Positions 8,393 through 16,213 of a stretch of 64,000 bases of DNA are shown one piece after another. The DNA is from Chitinophagaceae bacterium UBA4411 (GTDB lineage Bacteria > Bacteroidota > Bacteroidia > Chitinophagales > Chitinophagaceae), in assembly GCA_002400415.1 (NCBI GenBank), contig DGQP01000003.1:186001-250000 (forward strand), given 5' to 3'. How positions within the stretch are numbered: position 1 is the first letter of the stretch; every line of letters begins with the position of its first letter. The notes beneath the pieces were generated by a model. That model made no database searches and was not told where the DNA came from. It was given only the letters and a program-made list of their open reading frames with translations. Position numbers and translations under genes: made by a program.

Positions 8393-8434
8393 AAGGGTTG
8401 TCATTAGGAAGATGACAGCCCTTTTTATTTTTCT
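8393..8434 (+). terminator. Rho-independent terminator of the head-GIN operon
   Basis: AAGGGTTGTCAT (8393-8404) pairs with ATGACAGCCCTT (8412-8423) in a 12-bp stem with one U-G wobble and a 7-nt loop, followed by TTTATTTTTCT. The wobble keeps the stem only in the plus-strand RNA, consistent with this direction. Confidence 0.85.
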
Positions 8435-8466
8435 TTTGGAAGGATAGCCAGATACATTTACCTTTG
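8435..8466 (+). promoter_or_regulatory. Promoter of tRNA-fMet
   Basis: TTTG (8435-8438), 20 nt, then TACCTTTG (8459-8466): a full match to the Bacteroidota -33/-7 promoter. The tRNA begins 11 nt after the -7 box. It abuts the T-tract of the preceding terminator. Confidence 0.9.
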
Positions 8467-8476
8467 CGCTCCACAT

Positions 8477-8551
<75 letters not shown>

Positions 8552-8559
8552 ACGAAATG

Positions 8560-8585
8560 GCCAAACCCCGGTTTGGCTTTTTCAA
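8560..8585 (+). terminator. Terminator of tRNA-fMet
   Basis: GCCAAAC (8560-8566), loop CCCG, GTTTGGC (8571-8577), then TTTTTC. It lies 9 nt after the tRNA CCA end. Confidence 0.9.
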
Positions 8586-8597
8586 TTTTTTTCTTAA

Positions 8598-8614
8598 CAG
8601 TTGAACTTCAACTG
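8598..8614. repeat. 17-bp palindrome upstream of era
   Basis: CAGTTGAA-C-TTCAACTG is a perfect inverted repeat with a single central base. The sequence AAGTTGAAGT about 55 nt further on (before the era ATG) can pair with the right half (ACTTCAACT). It could be an operator or a switchable leader structure for era. Confidence 0.4.
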
Positions 8615-8693
8615 CCAAGATTGATCACCTCCTCAATTCTTAGGCTCTGCCTTATAGCAGTCAAGTTGAAGTCGTCGGCTTGAATTTTTTTCA

Positions 8694-9560
8694 ATGAAAA
8701 CAGGGTTTGTCAATATTTTCGGAAGGCCCAATGCGGGAAAAAGCACCTTACTCAACGCATTAATGGGAGAAAAACTGGCTATCGTATCTCCCAAAGTGCA
8801 GACCACAAGGCACCGGATCAAAGCAATCATGACCGAAAAAGATTACCAGGTAATTTTTTCGGACACCCCGGGTATTATTGAGCCCAGGTATAAGCTGCAT
8901 GAAAAAATGATGCAGGCCGTTAAAGGTGCGTTGGAAGACGCTGATGTAGCCCTGCTGATCGTTGATGTGAATGAGAATTGGGAAGAATGTAATACCATCT
9001 TTGAAGCATTGAAATTAAAAGTGCCTGCTGTGGTGGTCATCAATAAAATCGACAGGGCATCACAGGAAAAAATAAAAGACGCCATTGCGTTTTTTGAGGC
9101 CAGGCCGTATTGCAGAAAGACTGTAACAATCAGTGCCACCAGTGGTATTAATATTAAAAATTTCCTGAAGCCTGTACTGGAGTTATTGCCGGAAGGCGAT
9201 CCGTTTTATACCGATGATGATATCAGTGATCTGCCGACCAAATTCTTTGTCAGTGAATTGATCCGGGAGAAAATATATGAATTATCCCAGGATGAGATTC
9301 CTTATCATACGGCCGTGCTGGTCAGGGAATTTAAAGAGAAAACGACACTCGTGAAAATTGTGGCAGATATTATAGTACACCGCGAAACCCAGAAAGTGAT
9401 CCTGATCGGGGAAGGTGGCAGTATGATCAAGAAAATCGGTACAGCAGCAAGGCAGGATATAGAAGCTTTTTTGCAGCAAAAGGTTTTCCTGGAATTATTT
9501 GTAAAAGTCAAACCCAAATGGAGAGAGAATGATCTCCAGTTAAAAGAATACGGTTATTAA
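8694..9560 (+). CDS. era: GTPase Era
   Basis: A 288-aa ribosome-assembly GTPase. G1 is GRPNAGKS (10-17), G3 is DTPG (57-60), G4 is NKID (117-120). The C-terminal KH domain contains VILIGEGGSMIKKIG, the GxxG RNA-binding loop that in the family contacts the 3' end of 16S rRNA. Length and domain order are normal. The second ribosomal GTPase gene, der, follows 65 nt downstream on the same strand. Confidence 0.96.
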   Translation: MKTGFVNIFGRPNAGKSTLLNALMGEKLAIVSPKVQTTRHRIKAIMTEKDYQVIFSDTPGIIEPRYKLHEKMMQAVKGALEDADVALLIVDVNENWEECNTIFEALKLKVPAVVVINKIDRASQEKIKDAIAFFEARPYCRKTVTISATSGINIKNFLKPVLELLPEGDPFYTDDDISDLPTKFFVSELIREKIYELSQDEIPYHTAVLVREFKEKTTLVKIVADIIVHRETQKVILIGEGGSMIKKIGTAARQDIEAFLQQKVFLELFVKVKPKWRENDLQLKEYGY

Positions 9561-9625
9561 AGCGATTCATAGTTTTTGCTCCGGTGGCGGAGAACCATGA
9601 ACTATCAATCATCAACGAAATTATT

Positions 9626-10939
9626 ATGTCATTTACAATAGCAATAGTCGGTCGTCCCAATGTTGGGAAAAGTACATTTTTTAACCGCCTGCTGGAACAG
9701 CGCAAAGCCATCGTGGATGATGTGAGTGGTGTGACAAGAGACAGGCAGTATGGTGTGGCGGACTGGAACGGGAAAATGTTCAACGTTATAGATACTGGCG
9801 GTTTTGTGGCTGGCAGTGAAGATATTTTTGAAAAGGAAATTGCCAAACAGGTATTAATTGCAGTAGAGGAAGCTGATGCTGTCATTTTTATGGTAGATGC
9901 ACATACAGGCCTGACAAACCTCGATGATGCTATGGCAAACGTATTAAGGAGAAGTACAAAGCCGGTGTTTCTGGCTGTGAATAAGGTGGACAATAATGAA
10001 CGGATGCTGGAGGCAAATGAATTTTACAGTCTTGGGTTTGAACATGTATTTTTTATGGCGGCCGCCAGTGGCAGTGGCAGTGGTGAATTGCTGGATGCTG
10101 TAACAGCACTGATTACTGAAGACGCTTCTGAAGAAACTGCTGAGATGAATGCATTGCCTAAGTTTGCTATTATCGGTCAGCCCAATGTTGGTAAGTCCTC
10201 TTTGCTGAATTCACTGATCGGGGAGGAGAGGACCATTGTTAGTGAAATAGCGGGCACCACAAGAGATACTATACACACACATTATAATCTTTTCCAGAAA
10301 GAATTTGTACTAATTGATACGGCTGGTATCCGCCGGAAAGCAAAAGTGCATGAAGACCTTGAATTCTATTCCGTGATACGTGCTATAAAAGCATTGGACG
10401 AGGCTGATGTTTGTTTGCTGGTCCTGGATGCTGAAAAAGGAATTGCACAACAGGATCTGAACATTTTCAGCCTGGCTGTAAAGAAAGGGAAGGGAGTAGT
10501 GGTCCTGGTGAACAAATGGGATCTCGTCAATAAGGAAACCAATACAGCGAGGGATTACGAACTGAAACTAAAAGAAAAGCTGGCTCCTTTCACAGACGTT
10601 CCAGTTCTTTTTATATCTGCTAAGGAAAAGACAAGAATATTTAAGGCTATTGAACTTGCACTGGATGTCTACGAAAGCCGGCAGCGAAGAATACCCACAT
10701 CGCAACTGAATGAGGTGATGCTGAAAGCCGTGGAGGCACATCATGCACCGGTTGTAAGAGGACATGCTTTGAAAATTAAGTTTGTAACACAAATACCGAC
10801 CGCCGTACCATCGTTCGCTTTTTTCTGCAATTTCCCGGATGATGTAAAGCAACCGTATAAAAACTATCTTGAAAATCAACTCCGTAAGAATTTTAATTTT
10901 ACGGGTGTGCCGGTCAGGTTATTCTTCCGAAAGAAATAA
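9626..10939 (+). CDS. der: GTPase Der (EngA)
   Basis: A 437-aa tandem-GTPase protein needed for 50S subunit maturation. The first G domain has GRPNVGKS (9-16), DTGG and NKVD; the second has GQPNVGKS, DTAG and NKWD; a KH-like C-terminal domain follows. I take ATG 9626 (MSFTIAIVGRPNVGKS), which gives the standard N-terminus. A longer in-frame GTG start at 9584 would add 14 residues (AENHELSIINEII...) that do not look like the family. Confidence 0.95.
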   Translation: MSFTIAIVGRPNVGKSTFFNRLLEQRKAIVDDVSGVTRDRQYGVADWNGKMFNVIDTGGFVAGSEDIFEKEIAKQVLIAVEEADAVIFMVDAHTGLTNLDDAMANVLRRSTKPVFLAVNKVDNNERMLEANEFYSLGFEHVFFMAAASGSGSGELLDAVTALITEDASEETAEMNALPKFAIIGQPNVGKSSLLNSLIGEERTIVSEIAGTTRDTIHTHYNLFQKEFVLIDTAGIRRKAKVHEDLEFYSVIRAIKALDEADVCLLVLDAEKGIAQQDLNIFSLAVKKGKGVVVLVNKWDLVNKETNTARDYELKLKEKLAPFTDVPVLFISAKEKTRIFKAIELALDVYESRQRRIPTSQLNEVMLKAVEAHHAPVVRGHALKIKFVTQIPTAVPSFAFFCNFPDDVKQPYKNYLENQLRKNFNFTGVPVRLFFRKK

Positions 10940-10994
10940 ATGATTGATTATTATCAGGTATTATCCCTTCCAGGAGAAAAAATTGTCTTTCAGC

Positions 10995-11025
10995 TTTGAT
11001 ATTTGGTTCCCGGATTTTACTTTTG
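10995..11025 (+). promoter_or_regulatory. Promoter of small Ala-rich lipoprotein gene
   Basis: TTTG (10995-10998), 19 nt, TACTTTTG (11018-11025): full consensus. The ATG is 34 nt downstream. With the strong terminator it makes this a self-contained, probably highly transcribed unit. Confidence 0.85.
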
Positions 11026-11059
11026 CACATCTTTTTAAAACCAAAAACAAATAAGTACA

Positions 11060-11266
11060 ATGAAAAAAGTATTCGCAATCCTGGCTATCGCTACATTCAT
11101 GGTAGCTTGTAACAACGAAGCTGAAAAAACTGAAAGCACTGTTGACAGCGCTGCCCTGAAAGCTGCCGCTGATTCAGCTGCCGCTGCTGCAGCAACTACA
11201 ATGGATTCAGCTGCTGCAACTGTTGATTCAGCTGCTAAAGCTGCGGTTGATTCTCTTAAGAAGTAA
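11060..11266 (+). CDS. Small Ala/Ser/Asp-rich lipoprotein (paralogue of 37078-37287)
   Basis: A 68-aa protein with a lipoprotein signal peptide (MKKVFAILAIATFMVAC, lipid-modified Cys17), then NNEAEKTESTVDSAALKAAA and an Ala-rich helix with regularly spaced DSA units (DSAAAAA, MDSAAA, VDSAA, VDSLKK). The pattern suggests a long amphipathic helix or coiled coil and ends in two lysines. It resembles Braun-lipoprotein-type spacer lipoproteins in general design only; no homology is claimed. It has its own promoter and terminator. A near-identical paralogue lies beside the sigma factor at 37 kb. Confidence 0.85.
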   Translation: MKKVFAILAIATFMVACNNEAEKTESTVDSAALKAAADSAAAAAATTMDSAAATVDSAAKAAVDSLKK

Positions 11267-11285
11267 TCATTGTACGCAACAATAT

Positions 11286-11303
11286 AACTTCTTGCAAGAA
11301 GTT
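11286..11303. repeat. 18-bp perfect palindrome in lipoprotein 3' region
   Basis: AACTTCTTG/CAAGAAGTT is perfectly self-complementary and ends on the first base of the terminator stem. It may be a stabilising 3' hairpin or a protein site. Confidence 0.45.
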
Positions 11304-11333
11304 CCCCTGCCATACCGGCGGGGGATTTTTTTT
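11303..11333 (+). terminator. Terminator of small lipoprotein gene
   Basis: TCCCCTGCC (11303-11311), loop ATACC, GGCGGGGGA (11317-11325), one U-G wobble, followed by eight T. The design is the same as the terminator after the 37-kb paralogue. Confidence 0.92.
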
Positions 11334-11446
11334 GCACAGTACATTTCTGTTTCTGATATTTTTCTTAATTTAAAGAACCATTAAACCTGTCCATCTCCCC
11401 GAAAAGCCTTTCATGCTCCTGCCCTCAGACCATTAAACCTTATTAC

Positions 11447-13534
11447 ATGAAAGGATATCTTCTGCTGCCAGCATTGCTGTCTCTATTTGTATATTCAGAA
11501 GCTGCTATTATCTTCTGGGATGGTGAAGCCGGTGATAATCAATGGAACACGGCTTCCAACTGGTCCGGAAATATCGTTCCTGTTGCCGGCGATGATGTGA
11601 TCCTGGATAATTCCGTTGCAACCGGTTCTTATATCGTTTATTTGCCGGCAGGTGTTGTTACAACCACAGTCAATTCACTCACCATTACGGCATCAGGAAT
11701 TAATAGTATCCGGTTAATATTGCCTGTTTCCAATACGATTGTTCCTGGTCTGGATATTACAGGAGCCGGGGATGTTCTTATATTAAATAACGGGGCAATT
11801 TTGCAAAACTCTTCGGGAGCCCCGGCTGGTTTAGCAGTTACAGTAAGTCATGGTTCCGGTGTTTTCAGGATTAATAATGGAGGTCTGTATACACATAATA
11901 CCTTCCGCCAGCATGCTGGTTTATTAGATAAATTATCGTCTGTGCCGGGTACTGAAAATGGAACAATCGAATTTGATGTACCCACTACCGCTTCTTATAT
12001 TATATCCATACAGGGCAGAACCCTTGGAAATTTGGTATTATCAGCAACTGCATCGGGAGGAGTAAGAACATATACAACCTCCGGCTCCAGCCCGTGTATT
12101 CTGAATGGTGATTTTACAATTAATAGCGGGGTTACGTTTTCTTCCGGGTTCTCTGCGGATTTTATAGTAAAAGGAGATTTTAACCAATTGGCATTATCTG
12201 TTTATAGTATCCAAAATTCAACGGACAATAATTTCGTGAGAATTGAAGGGAACGTCAATTGCCAGGGAGAAATAACAGTAACAGGCGCCGGCCTTCCTGT
12301 ATTGGAACTGAATGGAATGATTAATCAGCATATCAATATAACCGGAGCCATTACGAATAATGTTGAATTGAAAATCAATAACCCGGCCGGTGCAACACTT
12401 CAATCAGCCATGACCCTGCCATACAGGCTTAATTTGACCAACGGGAAAGTTACAACCTCGCTTACAAATCTTCTTACACTCGCGGATAATGCAATCGCAA
12501 CCGGGGCATCTCCTGTAAGTTTTATAGAAGGGCCTCTAAGGAAGATTGGAGATGATAACTTCTCGTTCCCGGTTGGTGTGGGGAGTATATACGCCCCTAT
12601 TACCATTACCAATGTATCCGGGGAAAATACTCCGGATGTATTTACAGCAGAATATAAACGCATTAATCCGCAAGTAATTCATGGACCGGCAGTCGCACCG
12701 GGAATGGATCATGTTAGCTTTGTGGAATACTGGACACTAAGCCGTGATGCTGGAACCGCTGTTAAGGCGGTGGCACTTGCTGTTACTCCAACCAGTTTTT
12801 GTAAGTCATTGGCCACTACATATGTCAGCCGCTGGAATGGAACATTTTGGACGAATGAGGGATCAGCAAATGCTGGCGTTACGTTCTTTCCTCCCTATGA
12901 GACAGGAACGATCACCAGTACAAGTAATCTTTCTTCGTTTGGTGATTTCACACTGATCACTGATCAGCCATTTGCAATTAATCCTTTACCGGTTAAACTC
13001 GCCAGGTTTGATGTGGTAAAACAGGGTGATCTCGCTTTGTTGCAATGGGAGTTAGCAGAATACTGCTCAAAGTATACAAGATTTGAGCTGGAACGATCTG
13101 CAGACGGAAGAGTTTTTATCAAGTATAAAATTGTCCTGGGAAATCCTGTCAACCGCTTTTACCAGGCGATGGATAGCCAATTGAAACCTGGTATTACTTA
13201 CTACCGGATAAAAATTATTGAAGAAGGGGAAGTGAAATCCTTCAGCCGGGTGCTGGCTGTCATCAGTAATTCAGCAGATTTGCCGGCTATAGCCGTTTCA
13301 CCAACAATTGTTACCAGTACCGTTACTGCTGTACTTACGGCCGGTGAAGGCCGTGATGCGGTTGTTTTTATCACTGATATGCAAGGGAGAATGATATTGA
13401 GAAAGGAGTACCGGCTTAATACAGGCACTACTGCAATTCAATTTAATACTGAAAAACTGGCCCCCGGTATTTATTTGATGGTTGTGGAAAGCGGGGGGCA
13501 ATGGGCTAAGAGCACCCGGTTTGTAAAACAATAA
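11447..13534 (+). CDS. Large secreted protein with T9SS C-terminal sorting domain
   Basis: A 695-aa protein with signal peptide (MKGYLLLPALLSLFVYSEA). The N-terminal half opens with FWDGEAGDNQWNTASNWSG, typical of the beta-helical repeat modules of Bacteroidota surface proteins, followed by beta-rich repeats to about residue 500. An Ig-like segment follows (PLPVKLARFDVVKQGDLALL...), and the C-terminal ~75 residues (GRMILRKEY...APGIYLMVVESGG...KSTRFVKQ) match a type A T9SS sorting signal. It is probably secreted and surface-attached; substrate unknown. It runs alone. Upstream, ACCATTAAACCT occurs twice (11377-11388 and 11429-11440). Confidence 0.85.
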   Translation: MKGYLLLPALLSLFVYSEAAIIFWDGEAGDNQWNTASNWSGNIVPVAGDDVILDNSVATGSYIVYLPAGVVTTTVNSLTITASGINSIRLILPVSNTIVPGLDITGAGDVLILNNGAILQNSSGAPAGLAVTVSHGSGVFRINNGGLYTHNTFRQHAGLLDKLSSVPGTENGTIEFDVPTTASYIISIQGRTLGNLVLSATASGGVRTYTTSGSSPCILNGDFTINSGVTFSSGFSADFIVKGDFNQLALSVYSIQNSTDNNFVRIEGNVNCQGEITVTGAGLPVLELNGMINQHINITGAITNNVELKINNPAGATLQSAMTLPYRLNLTNGKVTTSLTNLLTLADNAIATGASPVSFIEGPLRKIGDDNFSFPVGVGSIYAPITITNVSGENTPDVFTAEYKRINPQVIHGPAVAPGMDHVSFVEYWTLSRDAGTAVKAVALAVTPTSFCKSLATTYVSRWNGTFWTNEGSANAGVTFFPPYETGTITSTSNLSSFGDFTLITDQPFAINPLPVKLARFDVVKQGDLALLQWELAEYCSKYTRFELERSADGRVFIKYKIVLGNPVNRFYQAMDSQLKPGITYYRIKIIEEGEVKSFSRVLAVISNSADLPAIAVSPTIVTSTVTAVLTAGEGRDAVVFITDMQGRMILRKEYRLNTGTTAIQFNTEKLAPGIYLMVVESGGQWAKSTRFVKQ

Positions 13535-13542
13535 CTATTTAG

Positions 13543-13945
13543 TCAGTATTCGGGCTTTGAAGCTTGTTTTTTGAGCATAGGGATTTTCAATTTTCTTGCT
13601 TCTTCATTCCAGGCGGCTGCATTAATGATGAGCTCCCTGATGCCAAATTTTATAATATCCTTTTTGGAAGTGACAGTAACAGTAGCTAATGGCAGCTCTT
13701 GACTTCAACTCCAGTTGCGGGAAAGCTTCCAGCAAATCTTTACCACGGCAGAAAGCCACATCTACACCATCTTTAGTGTTGTTGAGGTACATGAACATCC
13801 CGAAATAATGATAGAAAGGGATCTTAAAACTGAGCCGTTCTTCAATACCGTGTACATTTTCGATGATCAGTTCCCGGAGTATTTCTGCTATCTCCCGCCT
13901 TTCATCCGGCAGGCTTTCTATATATTCATCCACCTTCTTCATCAC
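13543..13945 (-). pseudogene. DUF1801 family protein, frameshifted
   Basis: From the ATG at 13945 the frame reads MMKKVDEYIESLPDERREIA... with the family core FYHYFGMFMYLNN and AFCRGKDLLEAFPQLELKSRA, then runs into unrelated residues and stops at 13622. Shifted by one base near 13685-13700, another frame stays open to a TGA at 13543 and reads LATVTVTSKKDIIKFGIREL then INAAAWNEEARKLKIP, which is the expected DUF1801 C-terminus. A single extra base therefore splits a gene of about 133 codons. It is either a real pseudogene or a sequencing/assembly error. It starts 2 nt after the DUF4954 stop, last in a glmS-DUF4954-DUF1801 run. Confidence 0.75.
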
Positions 13946-13947
13946 TA

Positions 13948-16155
13948 TTATAAACTGAATTGATTGCTGATCTGCCCTGCCTGTTTTTTGAAAGCAGCTA
14001 ATTCTTCCTGTTGCTGGATAATAAAAGGATTGTCTTTTAGTTTCCCGATCACAGTCTCCATTTCTTTTTCCGTTTCATAAACCATCCGGCGGTAAGGGCT
14101 CTTATAGTCTTTTGCTCTTGATTCATAAATGGCTTTTGTCATCCATTCTTTCGTATTAACTGCCTGCTGCAGCAGGGAAGCGAACATTCTTTTATTGAGT
14201 TTGGCGGGTGTTACTTGTAAAACTTCAAGCATGGAGGCAAAAGCATGCTGTGCTTTTTCTTTAGGGTATCTCAGGCTTTGCTGTTCATAAAATGTATGTA
14301 CCTGGTCCCAGTCATTTATTTTGCCGGCGTGTATAGCTCTTACCAGGCTGTTAAAAGCCGGCTCCGGTATAAGCTGCCCCCCAATATTGACCCATTCCCG
14401 GCGAACCGGCCGGGCAGGCAAAGCCTTCAATAGTTGTGTGAGAGACGCTATCTTATTGTCTGCCACAAAGGACATGAGTTGTGTGATACCATGATAAACG
14501 ACCAGTTCCCTGAAAATAGCAACTGCCTCAGCCACTTTGATCAACTGCACTTTGCGGCCAGTATTCTCAAAGCCTTCTGCAAGAATTTCTAATTTGCTGA
14601 TATCTCCTGGTTTATTTTTCAATAATGTCTCAGCAGTTTTTTGAAGATCTTTATCCGCAATTTTTTTCTTATTCTTTAATGCCCAGGCTCTTGCTGTAGC
14701 TTCTTTTAGCAGTTGCAGCGCATCAACTATTTCGTTGATACTGTCAGGTGCCAGGAAATCATATTCAAGCGTCTGAATTTTTTCTGTCCGTTTATCCCTG
14801 CCGGCATATTTACCGGCATTACGGGCCAATGCATACATATTGTACATAAACCAGTAAGCGGGCATTATGACAAGGCGATCATGACTAACGTCATTACTGA
14901 TCAGAGAAAAGGGGACAGGTATATTCAGTTCGGCAGGGAAATCACCTTTGGCTACTAATGTGAATGATGCAAATTTGGAATTGTGCTTCAGGCTAACACA
15001 AAGCCCCGGCCAGAAACCACGGCCTGCAACTATTTCACCATCTGCACCCCTGGAGTTATGGTTGGATCCAATGGTAGCCCCGGCTGCCATATTGCTCTGC
15101 CCCATAATAGTGGCAGCGCATAAAAAGGAATTGTTATGATGTTGTTCATGGGCAGGGAAGATCAGCGAGTTTAATACCTCGCAGCAGGAAATAGTAGAGT
15201 TATCACCAAGGTAAGAGTTGATCAGCCTGGCTCCGTATTTTAATTGCGATTGTGAAGCCATGATAAAACGAACAGCTTTTACACCATAAAAAATACGGCA
15301 ACCAAAGCCAATAATGCCATTCACTAACTCGCATCCTTCACCAATTTGTGATTTAGCTTCGGGAGAAGAGTTAATGGTAAGGTTTTTAAGTTTATTGGCA
15401 CCTTTGATATAGGCATCACTCCCGATCCACACGTCTTTTATGATACGGCTGTTCTTGATCACTGTTCTGTCGCCGATCTTACCATAATAACCCCTCTGCT
15501 TATCAAACTTCTTTTCAGTGAATTCTTTGAATTTCTGTTGTAATTTTTCATCGCCCCTGTATTTCGCCCAGAGGTATGCATCGCCTGGTAACATACCGTT
15601 GAAAGGAAGAATACTGCGGCCTGCATTTTCATTGCAAACTTCTATCCAGATCCGGACAGCTTCTTTTTCACCTTCCCTCAAAATTCCATTCCCGAATTTC
15701 GCATGGTCTGTTGCCGACAGTTCATTTACATTAACGATCATGACTTCATTCCCGATAATGTAGTGGCTCATGAAATTTACATTATCGATCACCACGTTAT
15801 CGCCAATATCGCAGCTGATGATGGTGCTGTTGTACAACCCGACCGGCATCCTGATATTGTTGAACTCCAGAAAGTAAGGCTCTAGTTTACCTATCCTGAC
15901 CAGGCCATAAAATTTACAGCGTTGTACCAGTTCCGGGTTAAATGCATTGGAGACCTGGACCTTGTCCCAGTTATCAGAAGTGTTGCCGTTTCGTACCAGC
16001 ACTTCCGTTTCGTGAGCAGAGAGCTTGCGGTATCTGATACCGCTGCGGTTCTGGATATTGCGCAGATAATATTCGTTCTTTCCTTTGGGGATATATTCTT
16101 TAGCCACAAAACCGTAACCCAGGCTGGCAATTGGATTTTTTCTGATATGGTTCAT
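13948..16155 (-). CDS. DUF4954 family protein (left-handed beta-helix)
   Basis: A 735-aa cytoplasmic protein (no signal peptide). Residues about 95-420 have hexapeptide-like repeats of left-handed parallel beta-helix type (for example GDRTVIKNSRIIKDVWIGSD, IGEGCELVNGIIGFGCRIF, LGDNSTISCCEVLNSLIF). The family is widespread and uncharacterised in Bacteroidota. It sits 58 nt downstream of glmS on the same strand. The beta-helix resembles that of hexose-phosphate acyl- and nucleotidyltransferases such as GlmU, so an amino-sugar role is plausible but inferred. The C-terminal third is helical. Confidence 0.85.
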   Translation of the reverse strand: MNHIRKNPIASLGYGFVAKEYIPKGKNEYYLRNIQNRSGIRYRKLSAHETEVLVRNGNTSDNWDKVQVSNAFNPELVQRCKFYGLVRIGKLEPYFLEFNNIRMPVGLYNSTIISCDIGDNVVIDNVNFMSHYIIGNEVMIVNVNELSATDHAKFGNGILREGEKEAVRIWIEVCNENAGRSILPFNGMLPGDAYLWAKYRGDEKLQQKFKEFTEKKFDKQRGYYGKIGDRTVIKNSRIIKDVWIGSDAYIKGANKLKNLTINSSPEAKSQIGEGCELVNGIIGFGCRIFYGVKAVRFIMASQSQLKYGARLINSYLGDNSTISCCEVLNSLIFPAHEQHHNNSFLCAATIMGQSNMAAGATIGSNHNSRGADGEIVAGRGFWPGLCVSLKHNSKFASFTLVAKGDFPAELNIPVPFSLISNDVSHDRLVIMPAYWFMYNMYALARNAGKYAGRDKRTEKIQTLEYDFLAPDSINEIVDALQLLKEATARAWALKNKKKIADKDLQKTAETLLKNKPGDISKLEILAEGFENTGRKVQLIKVAEAVAIFRELVVYHGITQLMSFVADNKIASLTQLLKALPARPVRREWVNIGGQLIPEPAFNSLVRAIHAGKINDWDQVHTFYEQQSLRYPKEKAQHAFASMLEVLQVTPAKLNKRMFASLLQQAVNTKEWMTKAIYESRAKDYKSPYRRMVYETEKEMETVIGKLKDNPFIIQQQEELAAFKKQAGQISNQFSL

Positions 16156-16213
16156 GGAGTTCGTTTAAGTCCGCTGACAGGCTTTAAGGTAAGTAAAGGG
16201 TGTGAACTTGCAA

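Noticed and set aside
11035..11337. Ala/Val-rich 100-aa minus-strand ORF
   Set aside because: Mirror of the DSA-repeat lipoprotein gene; repetitive composition keeps the antisense open.
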